Source: Pseudomonas sp. GD03919
GTDB lineage: Bacteria > Pseudomonadota > Gammaproteobacteria > Pseudomonadales > Pseudomonadaceae
Assembly (NCBI RefSeq): GCF_029814935.1
Contig: NZ_CP104582.1
Location: forward strand, 1,674,001-1,738,000
DNA length: 64,000 bases
Direction: 5' to 3'
In this document: one piece after another, positions 1-9,574 of the stretch
Numbering within the stretch: position 1 is the stretch's first letter
How the letters are laid out: every line of letters starts with the position of its first letter
Notes under the pieces: generated by a model
Seen by the model: the letters and a program-made list of their open reading frames with translations, nothing else
The model's database searches: none
What the model was told of the DNA's origin: nothing
Program-made: the position numbers and the translations under genes

Positions 1-67
1 GTGGGGGTCAGGCTGCATGACTTGCGTGGACGGCAGGAGCAGCTGGAGCTGTTCGCCTAGTTGCCGT

Positions 68-121
68 TGTGGGAGGGGCTTTAGCCGCGAGGGTTTATCG
101 CGGCTTAAGCCGCTCCTACAG
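68..121. repeat. Short palindromic intergenic repeat (GGAG-type)
   Basis: An imperfect inverted repeat begins with TGTGGGAGGGGCTTTAGCC and ends with GGCTTAAGCCGCTCCTACA. A second copy lies at 208-260. This is the style of extragenic palindrome common in Pseudomonas chromosomes. No gene is visible in 1-294 besides these repeats. Confidence 0.75.
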
Positions 122-129
122 GAATATTG

Positions 130-190
130 CGTAGCCCGGATGAAATCCGGGGTGTTCCTGAGCCTGGACCCGGATTGCATCCGGGCTACG
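130..190. repeat. Short palindromic repeat (CGTAGCCCGG-type)
   Basis: CGTAGCCCGGATGAAATCCGG is nearly mirrored by CCGGATTGCATCCGGGCTACG. The same family recurs between relA and mazG at 11831-11891, so it is a dispersed genomic repeat rather than a site for the neighbouring gene. Confidence 0.75.
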
Positions 191-207
191 GATGGTGCGT
201 GTGTGAA

Positions 208-260
208 TGTGGGAGGCGCTTTAGCGGCGGGGTTTTATCGCGGCTGAAGCCGCTCCTACA
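208..260. repeat. Short palindromic intergenic repeat, second copy
   Basis: Starts TGTGGGAGGCGCTTTAGC and ends GCTGAAGCCGCTCCTACA. It matches the repeat at 68-121 closely, and the two copies flank the CGTAGCCCGG-type repeat. The three together fill the space before the META lipoprotein gene. Confidence 0.7.
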
Positions 261-294
261 GGAACAGCGTGCGTCCTGCAGGGCGAGCGTCGTG

Positions 295-693
295 TCACTC
301 CGCCCAGAGGCGAATCGGCTTGCCGCTGGCGGGCCACAGCTGCAGCTGGCCGATGCCGTTGAAGTTCCAGCGCTGTACCCCGCCGAGCGCTGCGAGGAAA
401 CGCTGCTCCTGTTCCATCAGGGCAGGGGCGCACATCTTGCGGGTGCTGCCGGCCGGCTCGAAGCTGAGCGTGTCGCCCTTGAGCGTATAGCCGGCGAACC
501 AGTGATTGCAGCCCGCGTGGCCATGGGCGCGGCCGTCAGCAGCGAAGGTGACGGTCAGATGGCTGCGGTCGATCAGCGGGCGTTCGCCGATCCATTCCAC
601 ACGATAGCTGCGCTCGGTTTCCAGTTGCGGTGCGTCGCTGGCGCAGCCGGCCAGTGCGGCGGCGAGCAGGACGAGGGGCAGGGTGCGGTTCAT
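295..693 (-). CDS. META-domain lipoprotein (HslJ-like)
   Basis: A 132-aa protein. The start at 693 is chosen because it gives a classic lipoprotein signal peptide with the lipobox LAGC and lipidated Cys17; the frame stays open upstream but that extension is Arg/Pro-rich and unlike a signal. The mature part carries META-domain hallmarks: GHAGCNHWFAGY in the middle and TRKMCAPALMEQEQRF after it. Proteins of this family sit in the cell envelope and are linked to stress or heat-shock phenotypes; the molecular activity is not known. It lies 4 bp after the CXXC protein gene and is probably the last gene of the gacS-ldhA transcript. Confidence 0.85.
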   Translation of the reverse strand: MNRTLPLVLLAAALAGCASDAPQLETERSYRVEWIGERPLIDRSHLTVTFAADGRAHGHAGCNHWFAGYTLKGDTLSFEPAGSTRKMCAPALMEQEQRFLAALGGVQRWNFNGIGQLQLWPASGKPIRLWAE

Positions 694-697
694 GGTG

Positions 698-1129
698 TCA
701 GGCCTCCTGGCAGGTGCGGCATAGATGACGGCCGGCGTCGTTGCGCCAGCCCAGTTCGGCAATGCGGGCCTCGGCTGCCGGCGCCTGCGCGGCTTTGCCG
801 AGGGCTGCATCGACGGCGAATTCGAAATCCAGCTGCTTGCCGCAGCCGTCGCAGTTCACCTGCCAGTTATGAATGGCCAGTTCCTTGAACTGCGGCCCTT
901 TGCACACTGCCAGCCATTGGCCGGGCGGGTTGATCAGGTGGCGAACCTTTTCCACATCCAGACGCATGTGCAGGTCGCGGCTGCCCTTGAGGGTGACCAG
1001 CAGCGTGTCACCCGCCTGGATCGAACCGCCGTTGCCGGTGACCTGGTAACGGCCCGGCGCCAGGGCGCGGCATTCGGTGAGGGTGTGTTGCGGGTTGAGC
1101 AGGGAATAACGGAAATCGTGTTCGGCCAT
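698..1129 (-). CDS. Conserved hypothetical protein with two CXXC pairs
   Basis: A 143-aa protein without a signal peptide or membrane segment, so presumably cytoplasmic. Two cysteine pairs, CDGC (Cys93, Cys96) and CRTC (Cys137, Cys140), look like a four-Cys zinc or iron site built from the C-terminal half. I do not recognise a named family and assign no function. It lies 27 bp after ldhA and 4 bp before the META lipoprotein on the same strand, so co-transcription with them is likely. Confidence 0.75.
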   Translation of the reverse strand: MAEHDFRYSLLNPQHTLTECRALAPGRYQVTGNGGSIQAGDTLLVTLKGSRDLHMRLDVEKVRHLINPPGQWLAVCKGPQFKELAIHNWQVNCDGCGKQLDFEFAVDAALGKAAQAPAAEARIAELGWRNDAGRHLCRTCQEA

Positions 1130-1156
1130 GGGTCCTCCGGATCAGCCGGCATGCTA

Positions 1157-2152
1157 TCACGCGCCGGCCTTGACCTCATTGCTTGGCCGGCCGGCGAGCC
1201 AGGCCGAAATATTGTCCAGGGTGGTGCGGGCAATGGCGTCGAGCGCTTCGTGGGTGAGGAAGGCCTGGTGCGCGGTGACGATGACATTGGGAAAGGTCAG
1301 CAGGCGGGCCAGTGTGTCGTCCTGCAGTGGCAGGTCTGAGTGATCCTCGAAGAACAGCTCCGACTCCTCTTCATAGACGTCCAGGCCCATATAGCCGAGC
1401 TGGCCGCTTTTCAGCGCTTCGATCAGGGCGGGTGTATCGACCAGCGCACCGCGGCCGGTGTTGATCAGCATGACGCCGCGTTTCATCTGTCTCAGGCGGG
1501 CGGCGTCGATCAGGTGGTAGCTGGCATCGGTCAGTGGGCAATGCAGGCTGAGGATGTCGCTGCTGGTGATCACTTCGTCAAGTGGCGCCTGGTGTGCGCC
1601 GATTGCATCGATTCCGGCGAGCGGGAACGGGTCGTAGACCAGCACCTGGCAGCCGAAGCCATGCATGATGCGGGCGAACACCTGGCCGATCTTGCCGCCG
1701 CCTATCACCCCGACGGTCTTGCCGTGCAGGTCGAAACCAGTCAGACCGTGCAGGGAAAAATCACCTTCACGGGTGCGATTGAAGGCGCGATGAATGCGTC
1801 GGTTAAGCGCCATGACCAGTGCCACGGCGTGTTCGGCCACTGCATGCGGCGAGTAGGCCGGAACTCGCACCACCGGCAGACCCAGGCGCTGCGCGGCGAC
1901 CAGGTCGACATGGTTGTAGCCGGCCGAGCGCAGGGCGATCAGACCAGTGCCGCCCGCGGCCAGGCGCTCCAGCACGGGCGCCGACAGGTCATCGTTGATG
2001 AATGCGCAGACCACCTCGCAGTCGTGAGCCAACGCGGCGCTGTCGAGGGTCAGGCGCGTCTCGTGGAATTGCAGATGCCAGTCCGATGGCCTGCCGGCTG
2101 CCAGGAACGACTGTTGATCGTAAGGTTTGCTGCTGAACAGGCAGATACGCAT
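1157..2152 (-). CDS. ldhA: Fermentative D-lactate dehydrogenase
   Basis: A 331-aa NAD-dependent D-2-hydroxyacid dehydrogenase converting pyruvate to D-lactate in the cytoplasm during oxygen limitation. The N-terminal MRICLFSSKPYDQ is typical of the LdhA branch. The NAD-binding loop GVIGGGKIGQVFARI lies near the middle, followed by NTGRGALVDTPAL with the substrate-binding Arg region, and a late TAHQAFLTHEAL segment with the catalytic His. Length is normal for the family. It starts 9 bp after gacS with a GGGAGAG ribosome site, so it is likely co-transcribed with gacS, the arrangement I recall from P. aeruginosa. Confidence 0.93.
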   Translation of the reverse strand: MRICLFSSKPYDQQSFLAAGRPSDWHLQFHETRLTLDSAALAHDCEVVCAFINDDLSAPVLERLAAGGTGLIALRSAGYNHVDLVAAQRLGLPVVRVPAYSPHAVAEHAVALVMALNRRIHRAFNRTREGDFSLHGLTGFDLHGKTVGVIGGGKIGQVFARIMHGFGCQVLVYDPFPLAGIDAIGAHQAPLDEVITSSDILSLHCPLTDASYHLIDAARLRQMKRGVMLINTGRGALVDTPALIEALKSGQLGYMGLDVYEEESELFFEDHSDLPLQDDTLARLLTFPNVIVTAHQAFLTHEALDAIARTTLDNISAWLAGRPSNEVKAGA

Positions 2153-2161
2153 GGCTCTCCC

Positions 2162-4912
2162 TCAGGCACTCTGTGCGGCCGTTTCGGTGAGGCGCACGAT
2201 GGCATCGTCCAGTTCGTCCAGCGCGCGTTGCGCCTCGGGATCATCCTGCTTGAGCAGCGTCTCGCTACGCTGGCAGGCGGCGCGCAGTTGCGGCACGCCA
2301 CAGTAGCGGGTGGCGCCGTGCAGCCGATGAACCCGCTCGATCAGCGCGGTGCGCTCGCCGGCATCGCGCGCCTGGCGGATGGCCTGGCGGTCGCCCGGCA
2401 GGCCGGCCAGCAGCATGCTGAGCATGTCCGCCGCCAGGTCGGCCTTGCCGGCAGCCAGGCGCAGGCCTTCTTCGGCGTCGAGCACCTTGGGCTGCAACTG
2501 CGGTGGTGCAGCTGGTGCGATCCTGTGATTGGGCTGGTTGCGCAGGTTCAGGCCTGTCCACTTGAGCACCACCTGGGCCAGCTGGCGCTCATTGATCGGT
2601 TTGGTCAGGTAGTCGTCCATACCGCTTTGCAGCAGCGCACGCTTCTCGTTGGCCAGGGCGTGGGCGGTCAGGGCGATGATCGGCGTGGCACTGCGGCCTT
2701 CTTCACTTTCCCACTGGCGAATGTTTTCGGTGGCTTCGCGGCCATCCATGCCGGGCATCTGCACGTCCATGAATACCAGATCGAAGCTGCCCTGCTTAAT
2801 GGCTTCTATCGCGGCGTAGCCGCTGTCCACCGCCTTGACCTGGGCCCCCAGGTCGTCCAGCAGGGTTTGCACCAGCAGCAGGTTGGCCGGGTTGTCATCG
2901 ACGCAGAGGATCTGCGGTCGGCGCGTGTCGCCCATGGCGACGGGCTCGCTGGCCGAGCGCTGCGGGCTGACCATTTCCACCAGCGCCTTGTGCAGCTTGC
3001 GCGTGCAAGGGGGCTTGGCCTGCAGCTGGGTATAAGCATCTGGCAGCGATTCGTGGAACAGCCCCAGCTCGGTGGTCGGGCACAGCACCAGGGCCTTGCA
3101 GCCGAGCCGGTCGAGTTCGCGGATACGCTGGCCGAGTTCTTCGGGGGGCAGCTGGCTGGCGGTGATGCCCAGCACAGCCAGGCTCAAGGGTGGTTCGCGG
3201 TGCTGCTGGTCGTTCACCGCCTCGAAGAGCTGCTCGGGTGCAGCGAAGCTTTCCACCTCCAGGCCGCAGTCCTGGAGTTGGTGAGCCAGCGCCTGACGGG
3301 CCAGCTCATGGCCCTCCAGCACGGCCACGCGGCGACCCTGCAGAGCTGCGCGCGGCAGGTCCTCGGCGTCGTCGCGGGCCTTTGGCAGGGTCAGGGTGAT
3401 CCAGAATTCCGAGCCTTCACCCGGCGTGCTGTCTACCCCGATCTCGCCGCCCATCTGTTCGATCAGGCGCTTGGAAATCACCAGGCCAAGGCCGGTGCCA
3501 CCGGCCTGGCGGCTGAGCGAATTGTCGGCCTGGCTGAAGGCCTGGAACAGCGCGCGCAGGTCTTCGTCGGACAGGCCGATACCGGTGTCCATCACGCTGA
3601 TGCGCAGCTGGGCACTATCGGCGCTCTCGTCCTCGACCATGGCGCGCATGACGATGGTGCCTTCGCGGGTGAACTTGATCGCGTTGCTCACCAGGTTGGT
3701 CAGCACCTGTTTCAGACGCAGCGGGTCGCCGCGCAGGGCCAGCGGCGTGTCGCGGTAGATCAGGCTGACCAGCTCCAGCTGTTTTTCGTGGGCGGCGGGC
3801 GCGAGGATGGTCAGGGTGTCCTGCAGCAGGTCACGCAGATTGAAGGGGATGGATTCGAGTACCAGCTTGCCGGCCTCGATCTTGGAGAAGTCGAGCACTT
3901 CATTGATGATGCCGAGCAGGCTGTCGGCGGATTTTTCGATGGTCGACAGGTAATCCTGCTGGCGCGGGCTGAGCTCGCTTTTCTGCAGCAGGTTGGTGAA
4001 ACCGAGAATGCCATTGAGCGGGGTGCGAATCTCGTGGCTCATGTTGGCCAGGAATTCGGACTTGATGCGGCTGGCCTCCAGAGCCTCCTTGCGCGCGAAG
4101 TCCAGCTCGATGTTCTGGATCTCGATGGTCTCCAGGTTCTGCCGCACGTCTTCAGTGGCTTGCTCGATGCTGTGTTGCAGTTCTTCCTGGGCATTCTGCA
4201 ACGCTTCGGCCATACGGTTGATGCCGGCGGCCAGCTCGTCCATCTCGTGGCTGCCCAGCGGCGGCAGGCGGGTTTGCAGATGGCCGTCCTTGAGTTGCGC
4301 GACCCCCGCTTTGATTTCACGCAGCGGGCCGTTGATGCTGCGGCTCATGCGCAGGGCAAGGAGGGCGGTGACGGCGAGGCCGCCGACGATCAGCAGCAGG
4401 CTGGCGAACAGGCTGCGATAGCCACTGAGCAACGTGCTCTGATGGGAAAGCTCCAACTCGACCCAGCCGAGTAGCTCCAGCGTGCGTTCGTCATCCAGCG
4501 CGTCATCGAGCACCAGGTGCTGGTCGTAAACCGGCAAAAGAAAGCGCGTGGCGTCCTGTCCGCTCAGCAGGCTGACGCCCGGCAGGCTGACCGGTGTGGG
4601 ATTGAGCATGCTTGGCCCGGCGTGTGCCAGCGACTTGCGCTCGGGGGCGAGAAAACCTACCGCACGTACGTCCGGATGTTCCAGCGCCTGCTGGGCGATG
4701 CGCTCGAGCTTCTTCACGTCTTTCTGTTCCAGCGCCGGAGCCGCGAGCGGCGCCAGGTGTTCGACCAGCATCTCGCCGCGTTGCAGCAGCTGAGTCTGCA
4801 GACCCGAGAGCTGCACCCAGGTGAAGTAGCCACCGAGCACCAGAGCCAGCAGACTGGTGGGCAGCAGGGTGAGCAGCAGTACACGGCCCTTGATGCTTAA
4901 ATCCTTGAACAC
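2162..4912 (-). CDS. gacS: Hybrid sensor histidine kinase GacS (BarA family)
   Basis: A 916-aa inner-membrane tripartite kinase. It has an N-terminal membrane segment, a periplasmic region, a second membrane segment and a HAMP linker around residues 180-240. A HisKA/HATPase pair follows, with the phospho-acceptor His in [17 protein letters not shown] receiver domain contains [13 protein letters not shown], and a C-terminal Hpt domain has its His in [13 protein letters not shown]. GacS phosphorylates GacA, which drives the Rsm small RNAs controlling biofilm and secondary metabolism. The start is GTG with a strong AGGAGGAAGG site. Length and domain order match the family; nothing is missing. 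Confidence 0.95.
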   Translation of the reverse strand: MFKDLSIKGRVLLLTLLPTSLLALVLGGYFTWVQLSGLQTQLLQRGEMLVEHLAPLAAPALEQKDVKKLERIAQQALEHPDVRAVGFLAPERKSLAHAGPSMLNPTPVSLPGVSLLSGQDATRFLLPVYDQHLVLDDALDDERTLELLGWVELELSHQSTLLSGYRSLFASLLLIVGGLAVTALLALRMSRSINGPLREIKAGVAQLKDGHLQTRLPPLGSHEMDELAAGINRMAEALQNAQEELQHSIEQATEDVRQNLETIEIQNIELDFARKEALEASRIKSEFLANMSHEIRTPLNGILGFTNLLQKSELSPRQQDYLSTIEKSADSLLGIINEVLDFSKIEAGKLVLESIPFNLRDLLQDTLTILAPAAHEKQLELVSLIYRDTPLALRGDPLRLKQVLTNLVSNAIKFTREGTIVMRAMVEDESADSAQLRISVMDTGIGLSDEDLRALFQAFSQADNSLSRQAGGTGLGLVISKRLIEQMGGEIGVDSTPGEGSEFWITLTLPKARDDAEDLPRAALQGRRVAVLEGHELARQALAHQLQDCGLEVESFAAPEQLFEAVNDQQHREPPLSLAVLGITASQLPPEELGQRIRELDRLGCKALVLCPTTELGLFHESLPDAYTQLQAKPPCTRKLHKALVEMVSPQRSASEPVAMGDTRRPQILCVDDNPANLLLVQTLLDDLGAQVKAVDSGYAAIEAIKQGSFDLVFMDVQMPGMDGREATENIRQWESEEGRSATPIIALTAHALANEKRALLQSGMDDYLTKPINERQLAQVVLKWTGLNLRNQPNHRIAPAAPPQLQPKVLDAEEGLRLAAGKADLAADMLSMLLAGLPGDRQAIRQARDAGERTALIERVHRLHGATRYCGVPQLRAACQRSETLLKQDDPEAQRALDELDDAIVRLTETAAQSA

Positions 4913-4994
4913 GACCTTCCTCCTTCAGAACATCTGGGCAGTGTAGCGATTCGGCGCGCTGGAATCTGTAGATGAGCGATTGTCGTTTAGTAGG

Positions 4995-5013
4995 TAGAAT
5001 TGTTCTCATTCTG
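4995..5013. promoter_or_regulatory. Candidate Fur box upstream of the two-component genes
   Basis: TAGAATTGTTCTCATTCTG matches the 19-bp Fur consensus (GATAATGATAATCATTATC) at 11 positions by my count. That is within the range of functional Pseudomonas Fur boxes but also not far above chance. It lies just before the response regulator start, where an iron-repressed siderophore regulator would be expected to carry one. Confidence 0.45.
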
Positions 5014-5032
5014 CCTGCTTCGGTTTTTCACC

Positions 5033-5743
5033 ATGATGATCTCCGCTCCTGCCTCGGCTCGAATCCTCGCGGTCGAGGACGATCCCCTGCTTGCCAGCCA
5101 CCTGCAGTCCCATCTGGCGGGCTGTGGCTTCGATGTGACGCTCAGTCATGACGGCAGTGAAGGCTTGCAACTGGCTGAAAGCGAAGATTTCGACCTGATT
5201 CTTATGGATATCCTGCTGCCCGGCACCAATGGACTCGAAGCGCTGCAGCGTCTGCGCCGGCAGCGCAGCGTGCCGGTACTGCTGATGTCGGCGCTGGGCG
5301 ACGAGCAGAACCGCATCGCCGGTTTCAGTCAGGGCGCCGATGACTATCTGCCCAAACCCTTCAGCCTGGGTGAGCTGAGCGTGCGGGTGGAGGCCATTTT
5401 GCGGCGTGTCGCCTATGAGCGCCGAGAGCCGCAACCGAGCGCCGAGGGCTGCGGCCTGCAGTTCGACGAAGGACGCAGCGACGTTGCCTTTCGTGGTCAC
5501 TGGGTCGGCCTTACGCCCAGCGAATACCGCGTGCTGGAGCTACTCTGGCGGCACCCGGACGAGGCCTTGAGCAAGCCTTTTCTTTATCAGCAGGCCCTGC
5601 GCCGCGCCTACGCCCAGCATGACCGCAGCCTCGACATGCATGTCAGCCATATCCGTCGCAAGCTGCAGGCGGTGGGTTACGAGGCGATGCGGGTAGATAC
5701 CGTCTGGGGCAAGGGCTACGTCCTGGTCAAGGCTTGCGCATGA
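5033..5743 (+). CDS. pirR: OmpR-type response regulator, PirR-like
   Basis: A 236-aa receiver plus winged-helix DNA-binding regulator. The receiver has the acidic pair VEDD, the phospho-acceptor Asp in LILMDILLPGTNG and the Lys in DYLPKPF. The C-terminal effector reads LTPSEYRVLELLWRHPDEALS through KGYVLVKA. The start at 5033 (tandem ATG ATG) is preferred over the open TTG at 5000, which adds an unlikely Phe/Leu-rich leader. Its neighbours (gacS on one side, cysM on the other) match the position I recall for pirR-pirS in P. aeruginosa, where they control the ferric-enterobactin receptor PirA. No receptor gene is present here. Confidence 0.75.
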   Translation: MMISAPASARILAVEDDPLLASHLQSHLAGCGFDVTLSHDGSEGLQLAESEDFDLILMDILLPGTNGLEALQRLRRQRSVPVLLMSALGDEQNRIAGFSQGADDYLPKPFSLGELSVRVEAILRRVAYERREPQPSAEGCGLQFDEGRSDVAFRGHWVGLTPSEYRVLELLWRHPDEALSKPFLYQQALRRAYAQHDRSLDMHVSHIRRKLQAVGYEAMRVDTVWGKGYVLVKACA

Positions 5744-7077
5744 GTCTTCCGCGTCGGCACTCGTTGCTCTGGCGCCTGGCTGGCGCGCTGGCTCTGTTCT
5801 GCCTGTTGCTGGTGAGCCTGCATGTGGACGTCGGCCGCGAGCTGATCGAGGCGACGTCTTATCTGCCCGAGTCCACCCGGCAGACGCTCAAGGGTTATGC
5901 CCGAGAAGCGGAAACGGCGTGGCAAGAGGAGGGCGCTGCGGGTGTCGATACCTTTCTCCAACGGTTGCAGGAGCGCGAGCGGATCTGGGCCGTGGTGGTC
6001 GATTCGCACAAGGACTCGCTGTCCTCGCAGCCTTTGAACCCCGAGCAGGAGCAGCGCCTGGACTTCGTCCGCAGGCTGGACTTCCCCGTGGGGCGACCTG
6101 GCAGCACGCCGACCTTCTATATTCCCTTCGCAAAAAGCGATGCCCGGCTGGTGATGGAGTTGCCGCAGCGCCTGAATCCGCGCAAGTACAACGAGCTATG
6201 GGAACTGCTGCTGCAGCGCTTGCTGCCGGCGATTCTGGCGATCGTCGTGGCGGTGCTGCTGTACCGTCTGCTGATCGCTCCGTTGGCGATCCTTCGGCGG
6301 CAGGCTGCCGCGCTCAGCGCTGGCGACCTTTCCGCCCGGTTGGGACCGCAGGTGACGAGGCGCAAGGATGAGTTGGGCGAGCTGGCGCGAACCCTCGATC
6401 ATATGGCTGAGCGTCTGGAACGCACCGTGGCGTTCCAGCGCCAGCTGCTGCGTGACCTATCCCACGAACTGCGCACACCGCTGGCCCGCTTGCGCGTGGC
6501 GGGCGAGAACGAGCAGGACGGCGAGGCCCTGCGTCGGCGTCTGGCGCGAGAGGTCGAGGCAATGGAAAAGCTGGTCGGCGATGCGCTGGAGCTGGTCTGG
6601 CTGGACACTGAACGCCCCAGCTTGCCGCTGGAAGAGGTGGACATCGTCCGGCTCTGGGACGTGTTGCGCGAGAACGCCAGCTTCGAGACGGGTTGGCCTG
6701 TCGAACGCATGCCCTGCCAGCTGCCTGCAGACTGTCGGGTGCTGGGTAACCTCAACGGCCTGGCGCAGGCGTTGGAGAACATTCTGCGCAATGCCATTCG
6801 CCACTCGCCGGACGGTGGCGTGGTGCGCCTGGCCGGGCGGCGTGAGGGGGACCAGTGGTTGTTGTGGATCGAGGATCAGGGGACGGGGGTCGCCGAGGGC
6901 GAGTTGGAGACCATCTTCCGCCCCTTCACCCGGCTCAGTGCCGCCCGGCCTGGTGGCGATGGCTTCGGTCTGGGTCTGGCCATCGCCCGGAGCATGGTGG
7001 AGACGCAAAGTGGCCGCGTGTGGGCGCAGAATGGTGAGCCCGGGCTGCGCGTGCATATCCAGCTGCCGGCGACCTGA
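5740..7077 (+). CDS. pirS: Sensor histidine kinase, PirS-like
   Basis: A 445-aa inner-membrane sensor kinase. It has a membrane segment at about residues 12-30, a periplasmic domain of about 130 residues, a second membrane segment near 170-190, then HAMP. HisKA follows with the phospho-His in LLRDLSHELRTPLARLR. The ATPase domain shows the N box NILRNAIRHSPDGG and the G boxes EDQGTGVAEG and GFGLGLAIA. The ATG at 5740 overlaps the regulator's stop as ATGA, so the pair is translationally coupled. Family knowledge and position suggest iron-siderophore sensing, but the usual receptor gene pirA is absent, so the signal is uncertain. Confidence 0.75.
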   Translation: MSLPRRHSLLWRLAGALALFCLLLVSLHVDVGRELIEATSYLPESTRQTLKGYAREAETAWQEEGAAGVDTFLQRLQERERIWAVVVDSHKDSLSSQPLNPEQEQRLDFVRRLDFPVGRPGSTPTFYIPFAKSDARLVMELPQRLNPRKYNELWELLLQRLLPAILAIVVAVLLYRLLIAPLAILRRQAAALSAGDLSARLGPQVTRRKDELGELARTLDHMAERLERTVAFQRQLLRDLSHELRTPLARLRVAGENEQDGEALRRRLAREVEAMEKLVGDALELVWLDTERPSLPLEEVDIVRLWDVLRENASFETGWPVERMPCQLPADCRVLGNLNGLAQALENILRNAIRHSPDGGVVRLAGRREGDQWLLWIEDQGTGVAEGELETIFRPFTRLSAARPGGDGFGLGLAIARSMVETQSGRVWAQNGEPGLRVHIQLPAT

Positions 7078-7176
7078 GCCTGCCGCGCAGCGCCGCGTTA
7101 CGTTCGCCGGGGTGCTGCGGTCGCGGGTTCGGCGTATCATGACGCCCCTTCGCGTCAGTCTGGATTCGAGCGACCC

Positions 7177-8082
7177 ATGACCCTGCAATTCCCCACCATC
7201 GCCGACTGCATCGGCAATACGCCCCTGGTGCGCCTGCAGCGCCTGGGCGGCGACACCAGCAACACCCTGCTGGTCAAGCTGGAAGGCAACAACCCGGCCG
7301 GCTCGGTCAAGGACCGGCCGGCGCTGTCGATGATCAACCGCGCCGAACTGCGCGGCGATATCCGCCCCGGCGATACCCTGATCGAAGCCACCAGCGGCAA
7401 TACCGGTATCGCCCTGGCCATGGCGGCGGCGATCAAGGGCTACAAGATGATCCTGATCATGCCGGACAACTCCACCGCCGAACGCAAGTGGGCGATGACC
7501 GCCTACGGTGCCGAGCTGATCCTGGTCAGCAAGGAAGAGGGCATGGAAGGCGCGCGTGATCTGGCCGAGAAGCTGCAGGCCGAAGGGCGTGGCAAGGTGC
7601 TCGATCAGTTCGCCAATGGCGACAACCCCGAGGCGCACTACAGCGGCACCGGCCCGGAAATCTGGCGCCAGACCGGTGGGACCATCACCCATTTCATCAG
7701 CTCCATGGGCACCACCGGCACCATCATGGGCACCTCGCGCTACCTCAAGGAGCAGAACCCGGCGATCCAGATCGTCGGCCTGCAGCCGCAGGAAGGCTCG
7801 GCCATTCCCGGCATCCGCCGCTGGCCGCAGGAATACCTGCCGAAGATCTATCAGGCCGAACGGGTCGACCAGGTGATGGACATGGGCCAGGCCGAGGCCG
7901 AGCACGTCATGCGGCGTCTGGCGCGGGAAGAGGGCATCTTCTGCGGCGTGTCTTCCGGCGGCTCGGTGGCCGGCATGCTGCGTCTGTCACAGCAGGTGGA
8001 GAACGCGGTGCTGGTGGCGATCATCTGCGATCGCGGCGACCGCTACCTGTCCACCGGCGTTTACCAAGAACCGGCGCACTGA
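7177..8082 (+). CDS. cysM: Cysteine synthase B (O-acetylserine sulfhydrylase)
   Basis: A 301-aa cytoplasmic PLP enzyme making cysteine from O-acetylserine and sulfide or thiosulfate. The PLP lysine is in [15 protein letters not shown], the substrate loop in [14 protein letters not shown], and the phosphate-binding Gly-rich loop in [14 protein letters not shown]. The CysM branch is indicated by the short length and the basic loop [15 protein letters not shown]. Its stop overlaps the start of rlmD by one base (TGATG), so the two genes are probably coupled. Confidence 0.95.
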   Translation: MTLQFPTIADCIGNTPLVRLQRLGGDTSNTLLVKLEGNNPAGSVKDRPALSMINRAELRGDIRPGDTLIEATSGNTGIALAMAAAIKGYKMILIMPDNSTAERKWAMTAYGAELILVSKEEGMEGARDLAEKLQAEGRGKVLDQFANGDNPEAHYSGTGPEIWRQTGGTITHFISSMGTTGTIMGTSRYLKEQNPAIQIVGLQPQEGSAIPGIRRWPQEYLPKIYQAERVDQVMDMGQAEAEHVMRRLAREEGIFCGVSSGGSVAGMLRLSQQVENAVLVAIICDRGDRYLSTGVYQEPAH

Positions 8083-9440
8083 TGGCCAGACGCAGCTCCA
8101 ACCTGCGCTTTCAGCCCAGCGGCGGCAGTCGTGCGGCGCAGGTTCCGGTCGGCAAGAAGCAGAAACTCGCCATCGAGCGCCTGGCCGGCGACGGTCGCGG
8201 CATCGCCTTCGAAGGCGGGCGCACCTGGTTCGTCAGTGGCGCCCTGGCTGGCGAGCAGGTCGAGGCGCGGGTGCTCGGCGCCCGCAGCCAGACCGTCGAG
8301 GCGCGCGCCGAACGCATCATCGTCGCCAGCAGCGAGCGTCGCGAGGCGCCCTGCATTCATGCCGAGCGCTGCGGCGGTTGCAACCTGCAGCACATGCCGC
8401 ATGCCGATCAGCTCGCCCTGAAACAGCGCACGCTCACCGAGCAGTTGTCACGTCTGGGTGGCGTGCAGCCGGATGAATGGGCGGCGCCCCTGGTCGGTCC
8501 CGAGTTCGGCTACCGCCGCCGCGCGCGCGTTGCCGTGCGCTGGGATGCCAAGGCGCGTCAGCTGCAGGTCGGTTTCCGCGCCGAAGCCAGCCAGGACATC
8601 GTCGCCATCGACGACTGCCCGGTACTGGTACAGCCCTTGCAGCCGATTTTCAGGGCATTGCCGGCAATGCTGCGCAGCCTGGACAAACCGCAGGCGGTTG
8701 GGCACGTCGAGCTGTTCAGCGGCACCGCCGAAGCCGTGCTGCTGCGCCATACCGCTGCGCTGACCGAAGCTGACCTCGAGCGTCTGCGCGCCTTCTGCGG
8801 CGAGCACCGCGCACAGCTGTGGCTGCAGGGCGACGGGCAGCCACTGGCGGACGATCCCTCCGCTGAGCTGGGGTTCGAGTTACAGCGCTGGCAACTGCAA
8901 TTGGCCTATCGGCCGGGCGATTTCGTACAGGTCAATGGTCTGATCAACGAAGCGATGGTCGCTCAGGCGCTAGACTGGTTGGCAGTACAACCTGGCGAGC
9001 GGGTCCTGGATCTGTTCTGCGGTCTGGGCAATTTCGCCCTGCCGCTGGCGCGTCAGGCGGCTGAAGTGGTGGCTGTGGAAGGCGTCGCCGCGATGGTGCA
9101 GCGGGCCGCTGACAACGCGCGCCACAACGGCTTGGACAATGCGCACTTTTATCGCGCCGACCTGTCCAAGCCGCTGGTCAACGAGACCTGGGCGCGTGGC
9201 GGTTTTGCCGCTGTGCTGCTCGATCCGCCGCGTGACGGCGCGCTGGCGGCGGTACGTGGGATGAGCGAGCTGGGCGCGCAGCGCCTGGTCTATGTATCCT
9301 GCAACCCGACCACGCTGGCACGTGATGCGGCCGAGTTGCTGCGGCAGGGCTATCGCCTGCGCCGCGCCGGGATTCTCGACATGTTTGCGCAAACCGCGCA
9401 TGTCGAGGCCATGGCTCTATTCGAGAAACCCGAGACTTAG
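8082..9440 (+). CDS. rlmD: 23S rRNA (uracil-1939 C5)-methyltransferase
   Basis: A 452-aa SAM-dependent enzyme methylating U1939 of 23S rRNA. A basic N-terminus is followed by a TRAM-type beta-barrel. The iron-sulfur cysteines are in [17 protein letters not shown] (residues about 90-106). The methyltransferase domain has [16 protein letters not shown] for SAM, then DPPRDG, and the catalytic nucleophile Cys in [12 protein letters not shown]. It overlaps cysM by one base; relA starts 134 bp downstream. Confidence 0.95.
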   Translation: MARRSSNLRFQPSGGSRAAQVPVGKKQKLAIERLAGDGRGIAFEGGRTWFVSGALAGEQVEARVLGARSQTVEARAERIIVASSERREAPCIHAERCGGCNLQHMPHADQLALKQRTLTEQLSRLGGVQPDEWAAPLVGPEFGYRRRARVAVRWDAKARQLQVGFRAEASQDIVAIDDCPVLVQPLQPIFRALPAMLRSLDKPQAVGHVELFSGTAEAVLLRHTAALTEADLERLRAFCGEHRAQLWLQGDGQPLADDPSAELGFELQRWQLQLAYRPGDFVQVNGLINEAMVAQALDWLAVQPGERVLDLFCGLGNFALPLARQAAEVVAVEGVAAMVQRAADNARHNGLDNAHFYRADLSKPLVNETWARGGFAAVLLDPPRDGALAAVRGMSELGAQRLVYVSCNPTTLARDAAELLRQGYRLRRAGILDMFAQTAHVEAMALFEKPET

Positions 9441-9574
9441 GTCTTGGGCCAAAGCGGTACGTTCGGTACCGCGGGGATGCGCAGGACGCGCACCCTTTCA
9501 GTTAATCCGACCGGCTCAGAGAAGGCCGGCGACTGTTCGGTGCGACTCATGCGCACCGTAGGGAAGGTAAGACG

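Noticed and set aside
1340..4474. 1044-codon open frame on the plus strand opposite gacS
   Set aside because: It is antisense to a gene with complete GacS domains. The translation is a typical high-GC shadow rich in Gln, Val and Ala with no domain.
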